NCBI RefSeq assembly: GCF_042643265.1
Contig: NZ_JBHRRZ010000015.1
Location: 255,669-319,668, forward strand
From: Virgibacillus_O sediminis
Lineage (GTDB): Bacteria > Bacillota > Bacilli > Bacillales > Amphibacillaceae
Direction of reading: 5' to 3'
DNA: 64,000 nt
The position numbers were made by a program, and so were the translations under genes. Each line of letters opens with the position of its first letter. The first letter of the stretch is position 1. Of this stretch, positions 1 to 8,130 are shown one piece after another. A model generated the notes under the pieces. That model saw only the letters and a list, made by a program, of their open reading frames with translations. It made no database searches and was not told the origin of the DNA.

Positions 1-106
1 CTAGACTCAGCTCTTCGGCATTTGTCACCTTCACCTTTGATTCTGTTTTCAGCTTTCCTTGATTCACCCTGTGCATGTGCAGCGCTTCATCTTTTAAGCT
101 TGCCAT
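1..106 (-). CDS. ytsJ: NAD(P)-dependent malic enzyme, 5' end only
   Basis: This is the first 35 codons of a malic enzyme that runs off the left edge. Malic enzyme oxidatively decarboxylates malate to pyruvate and reduces NAD(P). The reading frame starts at the ATG on the minus strand at 104-106 and gives MASLKDEALHMHRVNQ, which I recognise as the amino terminus of the YtsJ type. A ribosome site AAGGAG lies about 12 nt upstream. In Bacillus subtilis ytsJ directly follows dnaE on the same strand, as here, so context agrees. No catalytic residues are inside the window, so the call rests on the N-terminal match and on synteny. Confidence 0.8.
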   Translation of the reverse strand, partial: MASLKDEALHMHRVNQGKLKTESKVKVTNAEELSL

Positions 107-230
107 ATCTATTGACCGCTCCTTTTCAACGATTGGATTCCAATATGATATATTAGTATAATTCCACGTGGTCTGACCACCCATGATTCCTAATTATAAC
201 AGATGGTCATTGTCTGTAAAGCTAGGACAT

Positions 231-3200
231 TCACTTTTGGATGACAACATTCTCACCGCCGAAAAATTGTCTGAGTTCTTTGATACATTGATAATCCGGC
301 TGGAGAAAATACTCAGCAGACAGTCTGTATGTCTGCCCCCTCTGTTCATGGTAAACCATGACAGGCACACTGCCTGGATGGCTCTCTGCTGTCTTCTTGA
401 TTTTTTCCAATGCCTCACGGTTGCTCTGCACCGTAACTTTAATAAATAACCTTTGTTCCGTCTCCGGCTGCAGCAAACTTTCCGTAAATGGCTGAATCTC
501 TGACAACAGCCATTGGATCCCATTGTTCCTGGATTCGATCTTCCCTGCCATTAAGAGTACAGCCTCTTCTCCCAGCCACTTTCCTGCCTTCCTATACAGC
601 TCTGGAAAAACTACTGCTTCCATGTCTCCTGTCTCATCTCCTACCGTCAAGAAAGCCATGGATTCTCCGCGTTTGGTACGGATGGTCCGGAGGGACTGAA
701 CGATTCCAGCGCCTTTTATCTGTCTATGCCGGTCAACCAATTTTTCGGCACTGCGAATGGTTATGCAGCCACTCTCCCTCAACCTCTCCCGATATTCCTT
801 CAACGGATGACTCGAGATGTATATTCCAAGGAACTCTTTTTCGTCTGCGAGCTTTTTTACTTGGCTGAAGTCCTCCATCTCCACATAGTCCTCTTCCAAC
901 GCTATCCGGTCTTGGAACAAGCTTGATTGGCCGGCAAACTCCCTGAACAGCTCCCCTTGTTCGATGGCATGGTCTATGGATGCCAAAAGGCTTGCTCTGT
1001 TAGCCCAGGTTTCATCAAAGGCACCTGCCATAATCAACGTCTCCAATACCTGGCGGGTGATCGTCTTCAGGGACACTCGCAGGCAGAAATCAAATAGACT
1101 TTTATACGGCCCCTCTTTTCTATTGTCTATAATTTCCCGGATGACCTGGAGACCGATGCCTTTTATCATCACTAAGCCGATACGGATGGCATCTCCTTCT
1201 ACACTGAATCTGCCAAAACTTTTATTGATGGAAGGGGGAAGGACCTTTATTCCAGCCTCATTTACCTCCTTTATATAAGCATTGGCTTTATCCTGTTGAT
1301 TGGCAAATGCGCTTAGAAGTTCAGCATAGAAATTGGCAGGATAGTTGGCTTTCAAATATGCCAGCTGATAGGAAATCTTACTATAGGCCACGGCATGGCT
1401 CCTATTGAATCCATAGTTTGAAAAACGGACAATCCATGCAAAGATTTCCTCGGCCACTTCTTGTCTGTATCCATTTGACACGCAGCCATCGATAAATGCA
1501 CGCTTCTGTTCCTGCATGACACTCCGCTGCTTCTTACTGACTGCTCTTCTAAGGATATCTGCCTGCCCCATAGAAAAGCCGGCAATTTTATTGGCAATTT
1601 GCATGATCTGTTCCTGGTATATCAATACTCCATATGTTTTTGCCAGGATTTCTTTTAAATCGGGATGTGGGTAGGACACTTCTTCCTGCCCGTTCTTCCT
1701 GGAAATATATGCAGGTATGAATTCCATTGGTCCCGGCCTGTATAAAGCATTTACAGCAACGATATCCTCAAAGGAAGTGGGCTGCAGCCTTCGCAGCACA
1801 CCTTTCATTCCTTGGGATTCCAACTGGAAAACCCCATTTGTCCTACCTTCCTGCAACATTATAAAAGCATTCACATCATCATCCGGAATGGCCTCCAACT
1901 CTATGTCTTCCCCCAATGTATATTTAATGGAAGAAAGCACTCTCTCAAGCAATGTCAAATTCCGAAGGCCAAGGAAGTCCATTTTTAATAAGCCGAGTTC
2001 CTCCAGGTCATTCATTGGATATTGCGTCAGATTAACTCCGTTGCTGCCGGCAGTTAGTGGAACATGCTCCACCAGGGACTGTTCACTGATTACAACTCCG
2101 GCTGCATGAGTCGATATATGCCTGGGCAGCCCCTCCAACACCGCAGCCACTGAAAACAAAACCTTCAGCTTATCCGATTGTTTGATATATTGCTTCAGCT
2201 CGGATGAATCCTTGGCCGTTTCCACTAAACTTTTACCAGACTGCACAGGTACCTGCTTCAGGATAAAATTTGCATCCTGTTGATCAATATCCATGGTTTT
2301 GAACAATTCCCGCAACAGTGACCGGGCAGCGAATGTGCCGAATGTGATGATTTGGGCAACATGCTCGTCACCATATTTTCCACGTACATAGTCAATCACT
2401 TCATCCCTGCGAGTGTCAGAAAAATCAATATCTATATCGGGCATGGACTGTCGTTCAGGGTTCAGAAATCTTTCAAACAGAAGATCGTATTCCAGTGGAT
2501 CTACATCTGTTATCCCTAATACATAGGCAACAAGCGATCCAGCAGCTGAGCCCCTTCCTGGACCGACTAATATTCCCTGTTCCTTGGCATAGCGAATAAA
2601 GTCAGAAACTATCAAAAAATAGTCGCTGAAATCCATTGTTTGTATGACATTTAGTTCATAATTCAATCTATCGATGATTTCCTGGGAAATAGTAGGATAC
2701 TTTCTTTTCGCCCTGTCCCAGCATAGTTCTTCCAAATAGAGATGGGCTTCTTTTCCTCCGGGAACAGGAAAAGATGGAAGCCTTCTCTGAGTGAAGTCGA
2801 ACTCTACATTACATTTTTCCATTATGGAGTTGGTTGCTTCAATAGCTTCCGGCCAGGCTGCAAATAATTGCTCCATCTCCTCGGCTGGCTTTAAATACCG
2901 TTCTTTGGAGTTTAGAGAGATACGTCTATTCCCCCATTTATTACCAGCTTTCATAGACTGGAGGCAATCATAGGCGACGTCGTCTTTCGGTTGCAAATAA
3001 CGAACATCCTGAATAGCTGCAACGGGAATATTATACTTGTCCGCGACTTCTTTCACGAGTGGAAGAATCCGCTGTTCCTCCTCTAATCCATGATTTTGGA
3101 TACCGAGATAGAAATCCCCTTCCCCCACGAATGATTTCCATACATTCAAGTAGGATAGAATAGGTTCCTCCAGTTCTTCCTGGAGAAGTCTTTCCAATTT

Positions 3201-3587
3201 GGCATGCGAGGATGGAAGGATACAAATGAGGTTGGCTGCTAAAGGCTGCAATGCATGTGCCTCCATATAATCAAGGGAGTGTTGCTGTATGTAAGAGCTT
3301 ACCTTGACTAGTGAACGATACCCAACATTATCTTTTGCTAAGAAAATACATTGGACCGGTTCCTCATCTGCTTCCAATAGTACCTGGGCAGTCATGCCGA
3401 TAATAGGCTTGATTCCGTGTGCTCTGCAAGCCTTATAGAAAGGAATAGTGCCATACAGCACTTGTTCATCCGTAAGTGCCAATGCCTTAAATCCTAGCTC
3501 GTCTGCTTTTTTAGTCAGTTCCTCGATCATTATCGTACTGTCCAACAAGCTGTAGCCGCTATGTACCTGCAAATGTGTGTAAGACAT
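231..3587 (-). CDS. dnaE: DNA polymerase III alpha subunit DnaE
   Basis: DnaE is the second replicative polymerase of Firmicutes; it extends RNA primers before handing over to PolC. The protein has 1118 residues, close to the usual 1115. It begins with a PHP domain (SYTHLQVHSGYSLLDS), then the polymerase core with GPGRGSAAGSLVAY near residue 345 and the catalytic aspartates in MPDIDIDF (about D384 and D386). Fingers and helix-hairpin-helix segments follow, and an OB fold near the C-terminus (IKGAGIVQSLRTIRTKRGES). I chose the ATG at 3585-3587, which is preceded by AAAGGCGGGA. The frame could be extended to a TTG at 3605, but that would overlap the ribosome site. It lies upstream of ytsJ on the same strand, as in B. 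subtilis. Confidence 0.97.
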   Translation of the reverse strand: MSYTHLQVHSGYSLLDSTIMIEELTKKADELGFKALALTDEQVLYGTIPFYKACRAHGIKPIIGMTAQVLLEADEEPVQCIFLAKDNVGYRSLVKVSSYIQQHSLDYMEAHALQPLAANLICILPSSHAKLERLLQEELEEPILSYLNVWKSFVGEGDFYLGIQNHGLEEEQRILPLVKEVADKYNIPVAAIQDVRYLQPKDDVAYDCLQSMKAGNKWGNRRISLNSKERYLKPAEEMEQLFAAWPEAIEATNSIMEKCNVEFDFTQRRLPSFPVPGGKEAHLYLEELCWDRAKRKYPTISQEIIDRLNYELNVIQTMDFSDYFLIVSDFIRYAKEQGILVGPGRGSAAGSLVAYVLGITDVDPLEYDLLFERFLNPERQSMPDIDIDFSDTRRDEVIDYVRGKYGDEHVAQIITFGTFAARSLLRELFKTMDIDQQDANFILKQVPVQSGKSLVETAKDSSELKQYIKQSDKLKVLFSVAAVLEGLPRHISTHAAGVVISEQSLVEHVPLTAGSNGVNLTQYPMNDLEELGLLKMDFLGLRNLTLLERVLSSIKYTLGEDIELEAIPDDDVNAFIMLQEGRTNGVFQLESQGMKGVLRRLQPTSFEDIVAVNALYRPGPMEFIPAYISRKNGQEEVSYPHPDLKEILAKTYGVLIYQEQIMQIANKIAGFSMGQADILRRAVSKKQRSVMQEQKRAFIDGCVSNGYRQEVAEEIFAWIVRFSNYGFNRSHAVAYSKISYQLAYLKANYPANFYAELLSAFANQQDKANAYIKEVNEAGIKVLPPSINKSFGRFSVEGDAIRIGLVMIKGIGLQVIREIIDNRKEGPYKSLFDFCLRVSLKTITRQVLETLIMAGAFDETWANRASLLASIDHAIEQGELFREFAGQSSLFQDRIALEEDYVEMEDFSQVKKLADEKEFLGIYISSHPLKEYRERLRESGCITIRSAEKLVDRHRQIKGAGIVQSLRTIRTKRGESMAFLTVGDETGDMEAVVFPELYRKAGKWLGEEAVLLMAGKIESRNNGIQWLLSEIQPFTESLLQPETEQRLFIKVTVQSNREALEKIKKTAESHPGSVPVMVYHEQRGQTYRLSAEYFLQPDYQCIKELRQFFGGENVVIQK

Positions 3588-3667
3588 ATTATCCCGCCTT
3601 TTCAATCTCTGCCATCCATTATACCAACCATTGCAAAACCTGCATATGGAAGTGAACCACCAATCGA

Positions 3668-3697
3668 AACATAACCCTCCCCAACCTCACATAGAAT
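3668..3697 (+). promoter_or_regulatory. Possible sigma-E promoter of ytrHI
   Basis: A -10-like CATAGAAT (3690-3697) follows an ACATAA element with a 15-nt spacer. This resembles the sigma-E consensus (ATA-type -35, CATACANT -10). In B. subtilis ytrHI is expressed in the mother cell under sigma-E. The assignment is by eye and is moderate only. Confidence 0.4.
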
Positions 3698-3731
3698 AAA
3701 GGAACAAGCCTCTTGAGGGGTGATTACGAAT

Positions 3732-4064
3732 ATGGAAGAACGCTTCTTCGCTTCATTTATCCATTGTTATTTTATTGCTTTCGGCGTGATTATCGGGGGC
3801 TCCATCATTGGAAGTATTGGGGAGTTTGCGACCGGGAATGCCCCATTGACTTCTATCGGCCGGCTGGCAAAGAACCTGCGTATCTGGGCTATTGTAGCAG
3901 CCATCGGCGGGACATTTGATGCCATTGCAAACTTTGAAAAAGGATTGCTTGATGGCTCACCACTAGACTTCTTTAAACAGGCCATGCTCATCGTCTCAGC
4001 GATGGGCGGTGTTAAGACCGCCATTGTCCTGCTTGAATGGTTGATCCAGGAGGATATAACCTGA
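3732..4064 (+). CDS. ytrH: Sporulation membrane protein YtrH
   Basis: YtrH is a small integral membrane protein needed for efficient sporulation, expressed in the mother cell. The 110-residue product has hydrophobic segments FIHCYFIAFGVIIGG and IWAIVAAIGGTFDAI, and the motif GGTFDAIANFEKG near the middle is typical of the family. An earlier in-frame GTG exists at 3720, but AGGGGTG at about 3715-3721 sits at the right distance only for the ATG at 3732, so I use that. The stop overlaps the ATG of ytrI by one base (TGATG), so the two are translationally coupled. Identity is clear from sequence and from its place between dnaE and nrnA. Confidence 0.92.
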   Translation: MEERFFASFIHCYFIAFGVIIGGSIIGSIGEFATGNAPLTSIGRLAKNLRIWAIVAAIGGTFDAIANFEKGLLDGSPLDFFKQAMLIVSAMGGVKTAIVLLEWLIQEDIT

Positions 4065-4567
4065 TGCACATTCCTCCCTACCACCGTAAGAAAACATGGC
4101 AGCGATTCATCGTTGGAGCCGTAACCGGAGCTGTAATGGCTTATTTGGTATATTTATATATCTACGGATCCCTCTATGAACAGCTCCTCGAGGAGAACTA
4201 TCAATTGCAATCCGAACTAGAGGAGGTCAAAAGACATAATGAAGCATTGCTCGAAGACAATGAAGAATTGGATAAGAAGACGAAGACACCAGTGACAGTA
4301 GAAACAATCCAAGTCAAAATCAGCAACGGAAAAGACCTGAAATTGGATGACCTGATCCTTCATCAATTGGAAGAAATGATTAAAGAAGAAATCAATCACC
4401 TTGTCGGGAAAGACCTGTCCGCCATCGCAAACAGCGATGAACTTCTTATATCCACCATTGAAAATAAAAGCTTTACCGTAGATGGCTTTACTTATTTCTT
4501 CAAAATTGAAAAGCTCCTCATCTCGACAGACATTAAGTTAACCGCTGAAGCAGAATTGTCAAATTAA
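4064..4567 (+). CDS. ytrI: Sporulation membrane protein YtrI
   Basis: YtrI is the partner of YtrH and is also required for normal sporulation. The 167-residue product starts MHIPPYHRKKTWQRF, has one membrane helix (about residues 15-37, VGAVTGAVMAYLVYLYIYG) and then a charged coiled-coil stretch rich in E, L and K before a conserved beta-rich tail. The length equals that of the B. subtilis protein. The longer frame from 4037 begins inside ytrH without a ribosome site, whereas CCAGGAGGAT precedes the ATG at 4064. The molecular function of the family is not known. Confidence 0.9.
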   Translation: MHIPPYHRKKTWQRFIVGAVTGAVMAYLVYLYIYGSLYEQLLEENYQLQSELEEVKRHNEALLEDNEELDKKTKTPVTVETIQVKISNGKDLKLDDLILHQLEEMIKEEINHLVGKDLSAIANSDELLISTIENKSFTVDGFTYFFKIEKLLISTDIKLTAEAELSN

Positions 4568-4605
4568 TGTGAATAATTTATGAAATTTCAAAATATATAT
4601 GGTTT

Positions 4606-4638
4606 CTGGCAGTTAATTGGAGTACTATTATAATAGTA
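4606..4638 (+). promoter_or_regulatory. Promoter overlapped by a 16-bp perfect palindrome
   Basis: CTGGCA (4606-4611) and TATAAT (4629-4634) are spaced by 17 nt and look like a sigma-A promoter for the small gene at 4680. The -10 hexamer is embedded in the perfect palindrome TACTATTATAATAGTA (4623-4638). Such placement could mark an operator for a dimeric repressor, but an AT-rich palindrome of this size may also be fortuitous. Confidence 0.5.
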
Positions 4639-4679
4639 GGGATGAAGGGGATCCCTAATTCATGAAGGGAGTTGGGAAG

Positions 4680-4874
4680 ATGCTCTACATGAATCATAGC
4701 AGATTGCGTGACGAAAAAATTGCCCAGTTGAAACAAGGCCGCAATGCTTATGCAGAAACACACGAACTCATCCGACTGATTAAACGGGATATTAAGAGAG
4801 AAAAACTGAACGTCCTTTGTGATGAAGCCAGTAATGGATGCTGGTTCATCCCTCAGGATAGAAAAAGCAGTTAA
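4680..4874 (+). CDS. Small hydrophilic protein of unknown function
   Basis: This 64-residue product starts MLYMNHSRLRDEKIAQLK and is charged and probably helical (QLKQGRNAYAETHELIRLIKRD), ending with a cysteine-containing tail NVLCDEASNGCWFI. I do not recognise a family. Support for it being a gene is a promoter upstream, a GAAGGGAG ribosome site before the ATG at 4680, and a strong terminator immediately after the stop. A start at 4662 with a weaker site is possible, as is one at 4689. There are no membrane segments. It lies in the ytrI-nrnA interval. Confidence 0.65.
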   Translation: MLYMNHSRLRDEKIAQLKQGRNAYAETHELIRLIKRDIKREKLNVLCDEASNGCWFIPQDRKSS

Positions 4875-4875
4875 A

Positions 4876-4921
4876 AAGATGCCGCCCAACCATTTCTGGT
4901 GTGGGCAGCATCTTATTTTTT
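4876..4921. terminator. Bidirectional terminator between the 64-aa gene and nrnA
   Basis: Arms 4876-4888 and 4902-4914 pair over 13 positions with one mismatch and are flanked by A-rich sequence on the left and T-rich sequence on the right. The right arm touches the nrnA stop codon, so one structure can serve both convergent genes. Confidence 0.85.
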
Positions 4922-5863
4922 GTTAAAAGCCTCACAGGCCTGTTTTAGATCTTCTGCTAAATGATCTGCTTCTTCCCAGCTGTAAACCGTAGCTCCGGAG
5001 GCCATTGGATGTCCACCCCCATTATACTTGGCAGCTATCTCATTAATGATCGGCCCTTTCGACCGTAAACGGACGCGGATATGGTCATTTTCCTCAATAA
5101 AGAAGACCCAGGCACGAATCCCTTTTAAATCACCCGGCACACCTACAAGCCGGCTTGTCTCCGATGCAGTTATATTATACTTTTTCAGCAAGTCTTTATT
5201 TAGTTGAACTATACATGTACCTTCCGGGGTGAGCTTGCTGTTCTGCAGTATATATCCCTTAAGCCGCATCAGCTTTTCTTCCATACTGTATAATCCATCA
5301 TATATTTCCGCACGGTTAAACGAATAATTGACCAGATCTCCAGCATAGGAAAATGTCCTCTCCGTAGCATTGGGAAACAGGAATCGCCCGGTGTCCCCAA
5401 CAATCCCGGCATAAAGCAGCCTTGCTGCGCGATCATTCAATTTCCACCCATATTCCCTGCCCTGCAGGTATAATTCATAAACCATTTCACTGGTTGAACT
5501 GGCCTCCGTGTTTACCCAGTTGATATCTCCATAGTTGTCCAAATTCGGATGATGATCGATTTTCAGCAGCTTCCTTCCCAAATTGAAGCGTTGGTCGTCA
5601 ATGCGCGGATAATTCGCAGTATCGCAGGCAATCACCAGTGCATGCTCATACAAGTGATCTGGAATATCATCCATCTCAACTAAGAACTTCAGCGACGGAT
5701 CTTCCTCCCCGACGGCAAACACCCGCTTCTCGGGAAACGTAGCCTTGATCAGTTCCTTCAACCCTCCTTGGGAACCAAGAGCATCAGGGTCCGGCCTAAT
5801 GTGACGGTGGATGATAATGGTATCGAAGTCTGTAATGTTGTCGATAATTTGTCTGATAGTCAT
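4913..5863 (-). CDS. nrnA: Bifunctional oligoribonuclease / pAp phosphatase NrnA
   Basis: NrnA degrades RNA oligomers of 2-5 nucleotides to mononucleotides and dephosphorylates 3',5'-pAp to AMP in the cytosol; it replaces Orn in Bacillus. The 316-residue protein shows the DHH phosphoesterase motifs: HRHIRPDPDALGSQ near residue 20 (metal ligands), CDTAN near residue 80, the DHH motif in KIDHHPN around residue 103, and GGGHPMASGA in the C-terminal DHHA1 substrate domain. The ribosome site AAGGAG is well placed. Length and position between ytrI and ytpI match B. subtilis (formerly ytqI). Confidence 0.95.
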   Translation of the reverse strand: MTIRQIIDNITDFDTIIIHRHIRPDPDALGSQGGLKELIKATFPEKRVFAVGEEDPSLKFLVEMDDIPDHLYEHALVIACDTANYPRIDDQRFNLGRKLLKIDHHPNLDNYGDINWVNTEASSTSEMVYELYLQGREYGWKLNDRAARLLYAGIVGDTGRFLFPNATERTFSYAGDLVNYSFNRAEIYDGLYSMEEKLMRLKGYILQNSKLTPEGTCIVQLNKDLLKKYNITASETSRLVGVPGDLKGIRAWVFFIEENDHIRVRLRSKGPIINEIAAKYNGGGHPMASGATVYSWEEADHLAEDLKQACEAFNKK

Positions 5864-5954
5864 GGAATTTCTCCTTCATTTCTGCAGATTTTGTAGCTTA
5901 AAACGATAAAAAACGGTACAATATTTCTATTACATATTTTTTAGGAGAGATTTT

Positions 5955-6248
5955 ATGGTCATATTCCCGATAATTATCGTTGTTTCGATTGTTCTCTACA
6001 TCTATTATAAAGTAGCAATCTTAAAAACAAAAGACAGATTGGAACAGGCCTATTTCAATGCAAGGTCCAGAATTTGCCTTGGGGCCTTTATTATCGCTTT
6101 TGCATTAAACCAGTATGTCTTTTATCAAACACGAATTTCCCTGTTCATCGGAATTATTTTCCTTCTGTTTGGCGGCCTGCACTTTTCCCGCGGCTGGAAA
6201 GAAGTCGGGCACTACAAGAAAGAATGGAAAAGACTCAATCAATTTTAG
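5955..6248 (+). CDS. ytpI: YtpI-family membrane protein
   Basis: This 97-residue protein has three predicted hydrophobic helices: FPIIIVVSIVLYIYYKVAI at the N-terminus, RICLGAFIIAFALNQYVF in the middle and ISLFIGIIFLLFGGLHF near the end. The size, layout and location beside nrnA and ytoI identify it as YtpI, a conserved Bacillaceae inner-membrane protein of unknown role. TTAGGAGAG precedes the ATG. It is transcribed divergently from nrnA and convergently with ytoI. Confidence 0.85.
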   Translation: MVIFPIIIVVSIVLYIYYKVAILKTKDRLEQAYFNARSRICLGAFIIAFALNQYVFYQTRISLFIGIIFLLFGGLHFSRGWKEVGHYKKEWKRLNQF

Positions 6249-6318
6249 CAAATCCTGTTCGCTAAGGAATCCGCCCGCGGCTTTAACCGCTTCTTAGAGT
6301 AATAGTCATATCTGAAAC

Positions 6319-6357
6319 TAGAAAAGAGCTGACTTGGAATAAGTCAGCTCTTTTCTA
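6319..6357. terminator. Bidirectional terminator, ytpI / ytoI
   Basis: A perfect 17-bp stem (6319-6335 with 6341-6357) and a 5-nt loop GGAAT. The stem ends in A/T runs on each strand. It overlaps the last codon of ytoI. Confidence 0.9.
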
Positions 6358-7662
6358 TCGACTGATCAACTGGGCCATAATCAGTCCCTTTCCGACAATC
6401 TTTCGGCCATTTAATACTTCCACGTCAATCTTGGCGAACATTCTGCCGACTTCTAGAATCTGAGGTTTAATGATGAGATTGCTGTCAATCTGAACGGGTT
6501 TAATAAAAAACACATTCAGATTTTCCACAACCATGTCCGCTTTTTTGGTATGGGACAGCATTCTTCTGCTGGCCTCCGTCATCAGCATGGTAAACACGCC
6601 ATTGGACAGGTTGCCAAGCTGGTCTGTCATCTGCGGAACTATTCTGGTTTGATACGTCCCATCTTCTGCCTCCGAGGCTGTTAAATTCTTTGAAACCGTG
6701 TCATCGATGGTTTCCCCAATCTGTGGCTGCCTTTGGATCTGCTGCAATGCCTTTAACACATCCTGCCTGGACAGGATACCCTCCAGCTCATTGGTTTCGC
6801 TTACCACCGGCATCAGCTCGATCCCTTCCCATACCATCGTGTGTGCTGCAGATGCCAGGGAAGTTTTCCTTTGGGCCACTGCCGGGTTCCGGCTCATCAC
6901 CCGATCGATAATGGTATCCTCACTTTTTCCAAGAATATCCTTCGCGGTGACTACACCTACTACTTTATTCTTCTCATCCACCACAGGAAACCGTGCATGA
7001 GTGGACTCCCTATTCAATTCATGCCATTTTCCTACAGTATCTTTTGCATAAAGAAAGTAGGATTTTTCGTAGGGTGTAAAGATATCTCCGGCAAATACAA
7101 TCTCTTTTTTGATCAGCTGGTCATAAATGGCACGGTTGATCATGGCAGCAACGGTAAAACTGTCGTAAGAGGACGATATGATCGGCAGCCGCTTTTCATC
7201 AGCCAGCTTCTTTATATGCTCCTCTGTATCAAACCCTCCGGTAATCAACACTGCCGCCCCTTCATTTAAGGCCAGTTCATGGGCTTCCGTACGATTCCCC
7301 ACTATGAGCAGGGACCCTGCTTCTGTATAACGGAGCATTGCATCCAGTTCCATGGCACCAATTACAAATTTGTTCAGTGTTTTGTGGAGGCCTTCTCTTC
7401 CTCCAAGCACTTGTCCGTCTATAATATTCACCACTTCCGCAAAAGTGAGCCGTTCGATATTCTCTTTCTTCTTCCGTTCAATACGGATGGTTCCAACACG
7501 TTCAATGGTACTCACAATACCCAGGTTCTCCGCTTCCTTAATAGCACGGTAGGCGGTACCGTCACTGACATTCAATTGTTTGGCAATCTGCCTGACCGAA
7601 ATTTTATTCCCAATATCCAGGGAGATGATGTGCTGAATGATCTGTTCATGCTTGGTTGCCAT
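6355..7662 (-). CDS. ytoI: HTH-DRTGG-CBS-hotdog regulator YtoI
   Basis: YtoI is a probable ligand-sensing DNA-binding regulator. Domain order in the 435-residue protein: N-terminal winged HTH (about 1-60, KISVRQIAKQLNVSDGTAYR), a DRTGG domain (about 70-180, LLIVGNRTEAHELAL), two CBS repeats (about 190-310, THARFPVVDEKNKVVGVV and LMPVVSETNELEGIL) and a C-terminal thioesterase-like hotdog domain (about 320-435, MLMTEASRRMLSHTKKADM). I use the ATG at 7662, which gives the N-terminus MATKHEQI seen in B. subtilis; TTG and GTG codons at 7674 and 7671 are alternatives. CBS domains usually bind adenine nucleotides, but the ligand here is unknown. An inverted repeat over its own promoter suggests autoregulation. 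Confidence 0.93.
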   Translation of the reverse strand: MATKHEQIIQHIISLDIGNKISVRQIAKQLNVSDGTAYRAIKEAENLGIVSTIERVGTIRIERKKKENIERLTFAEVVNIIDGQVLGGREGLHKTLNKFVIGAMELDAMLRYTEAGSLLIVGNRTEAHELALNEGAAVLITGGFDTEEHIKKLADEKRLPIISSSYDSFTVAAMINRAIYDQLIKKEIVFAGDIFTPYEKSYFLYAKDTVGKWHELNRESTHARFPVVDEKNKVVGVVTAKDILGKSEDTIIDRVMSRNPAVAQRKTSLASAAHTMVWEGIELMPVVSETNELEGILSRQDVLKALQQIQRQPQIGETIDDTVSKNLTASEAEDGTYQTRIVPQMTDQLGNLSNGVFTMLMTEASRRMLSHTKKADMVVENLNVFFIKPVQIDSNLIIKPQILEVGRMFAKIDVEVLNGRKIVGKGLIMAQLISR

Positions 7663-7677
7663 CAGATGCACCAACTT

Positions 7678-7736
7678 TCAACTGTATTAGTTTAATGTGT
7701 ATTACTTATTATACAGTTGAGAAAGCCGAAACTCAA
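7678..7736 (-). promoter_or_regulatory. ytoI promoter with an inverted-repeat operator
   Basis: On the minus strand TTGAGT (7731-7736) and TATAAT (7708-7713) are separated by 17 nt, a good sigma-A promoter. The arms TCAACTGTAT (7678-7687) and ATACAGTTGA (7711-7720) form a perfect 10-bp inverted repeat: one arm overlaps the -10 and the other lies in the leader. The arrangement fits self-repression by the HTH protein YtoI, which is an inference. Confidence 0.6.
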
Positions 7737-7960
7737 TGATTATCGGAAAGCCTTCCCCTCACTTCCTCCTGTTCCATAACTGGAGGGCTGATCATTTGCA
7801 AAAGTGCGGCCAGATTAGCCCCTACAGTGAGAAGGAAAAAAAACAGCCAGCATCCCCAAAACAGCAATTCTGTCGAAGAGGCAGCCAATGGGATGGATGG
7901 CCAAGCCATATAAAGGAAAAAACCTGCCAGCAGCAACCGTAAAACAACATATGGATACAT
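7733..7960 (-). CDS. Small two-helix membrane protein, unknown
   Basis: This 75-residue product has two hydrophobic segments, VVLRLLLAGFFLYMAWPSI near the N-terminus and TELLFWGCWLFFFLLTVGAN in the middle, and a charged C-terminal tail (EQEEVRGRLSDNH). I do not recognise the family. The GGAAGGAGTGAG ribosome site is strong and well spaced, which supports expression. It is upstream of ytoI on the same strand, and the ytoI -35 lies at its stop codon, so ytoI can be transcribed both from here and from its own promoter. Confidence 0.65.
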   Translation of the reverse strand: MYPYVVLRLLLAGFFLYMAWPSIPLAASSTELLFWGCWLFFFLLTVGANLAALLQMISPPVMEQEEVRGRLSDNH

Positions 7961-8130
7961 AAGATCTCACTCCTTCCTCTCCTTCAGTCTATGAAACTAT
8001 AGGGACAGGCAGAACACCTTATGGTTAGCGAAAAGAAGAGAAAGGTTCAGTAATCTGCCTGGTACCTTTCCACAGTCGGGAACAAAGTTTACTCTAACCT
8101 TATTCACCCATTCCATATGACACTTACTTG

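Noticed and set aside
3588..3605. TTG start upstream of dnaE
   Set aside because: It would lie within the ribosome site of the ATG at 3587, and the family N-terminus starts at MSYTHLQ.
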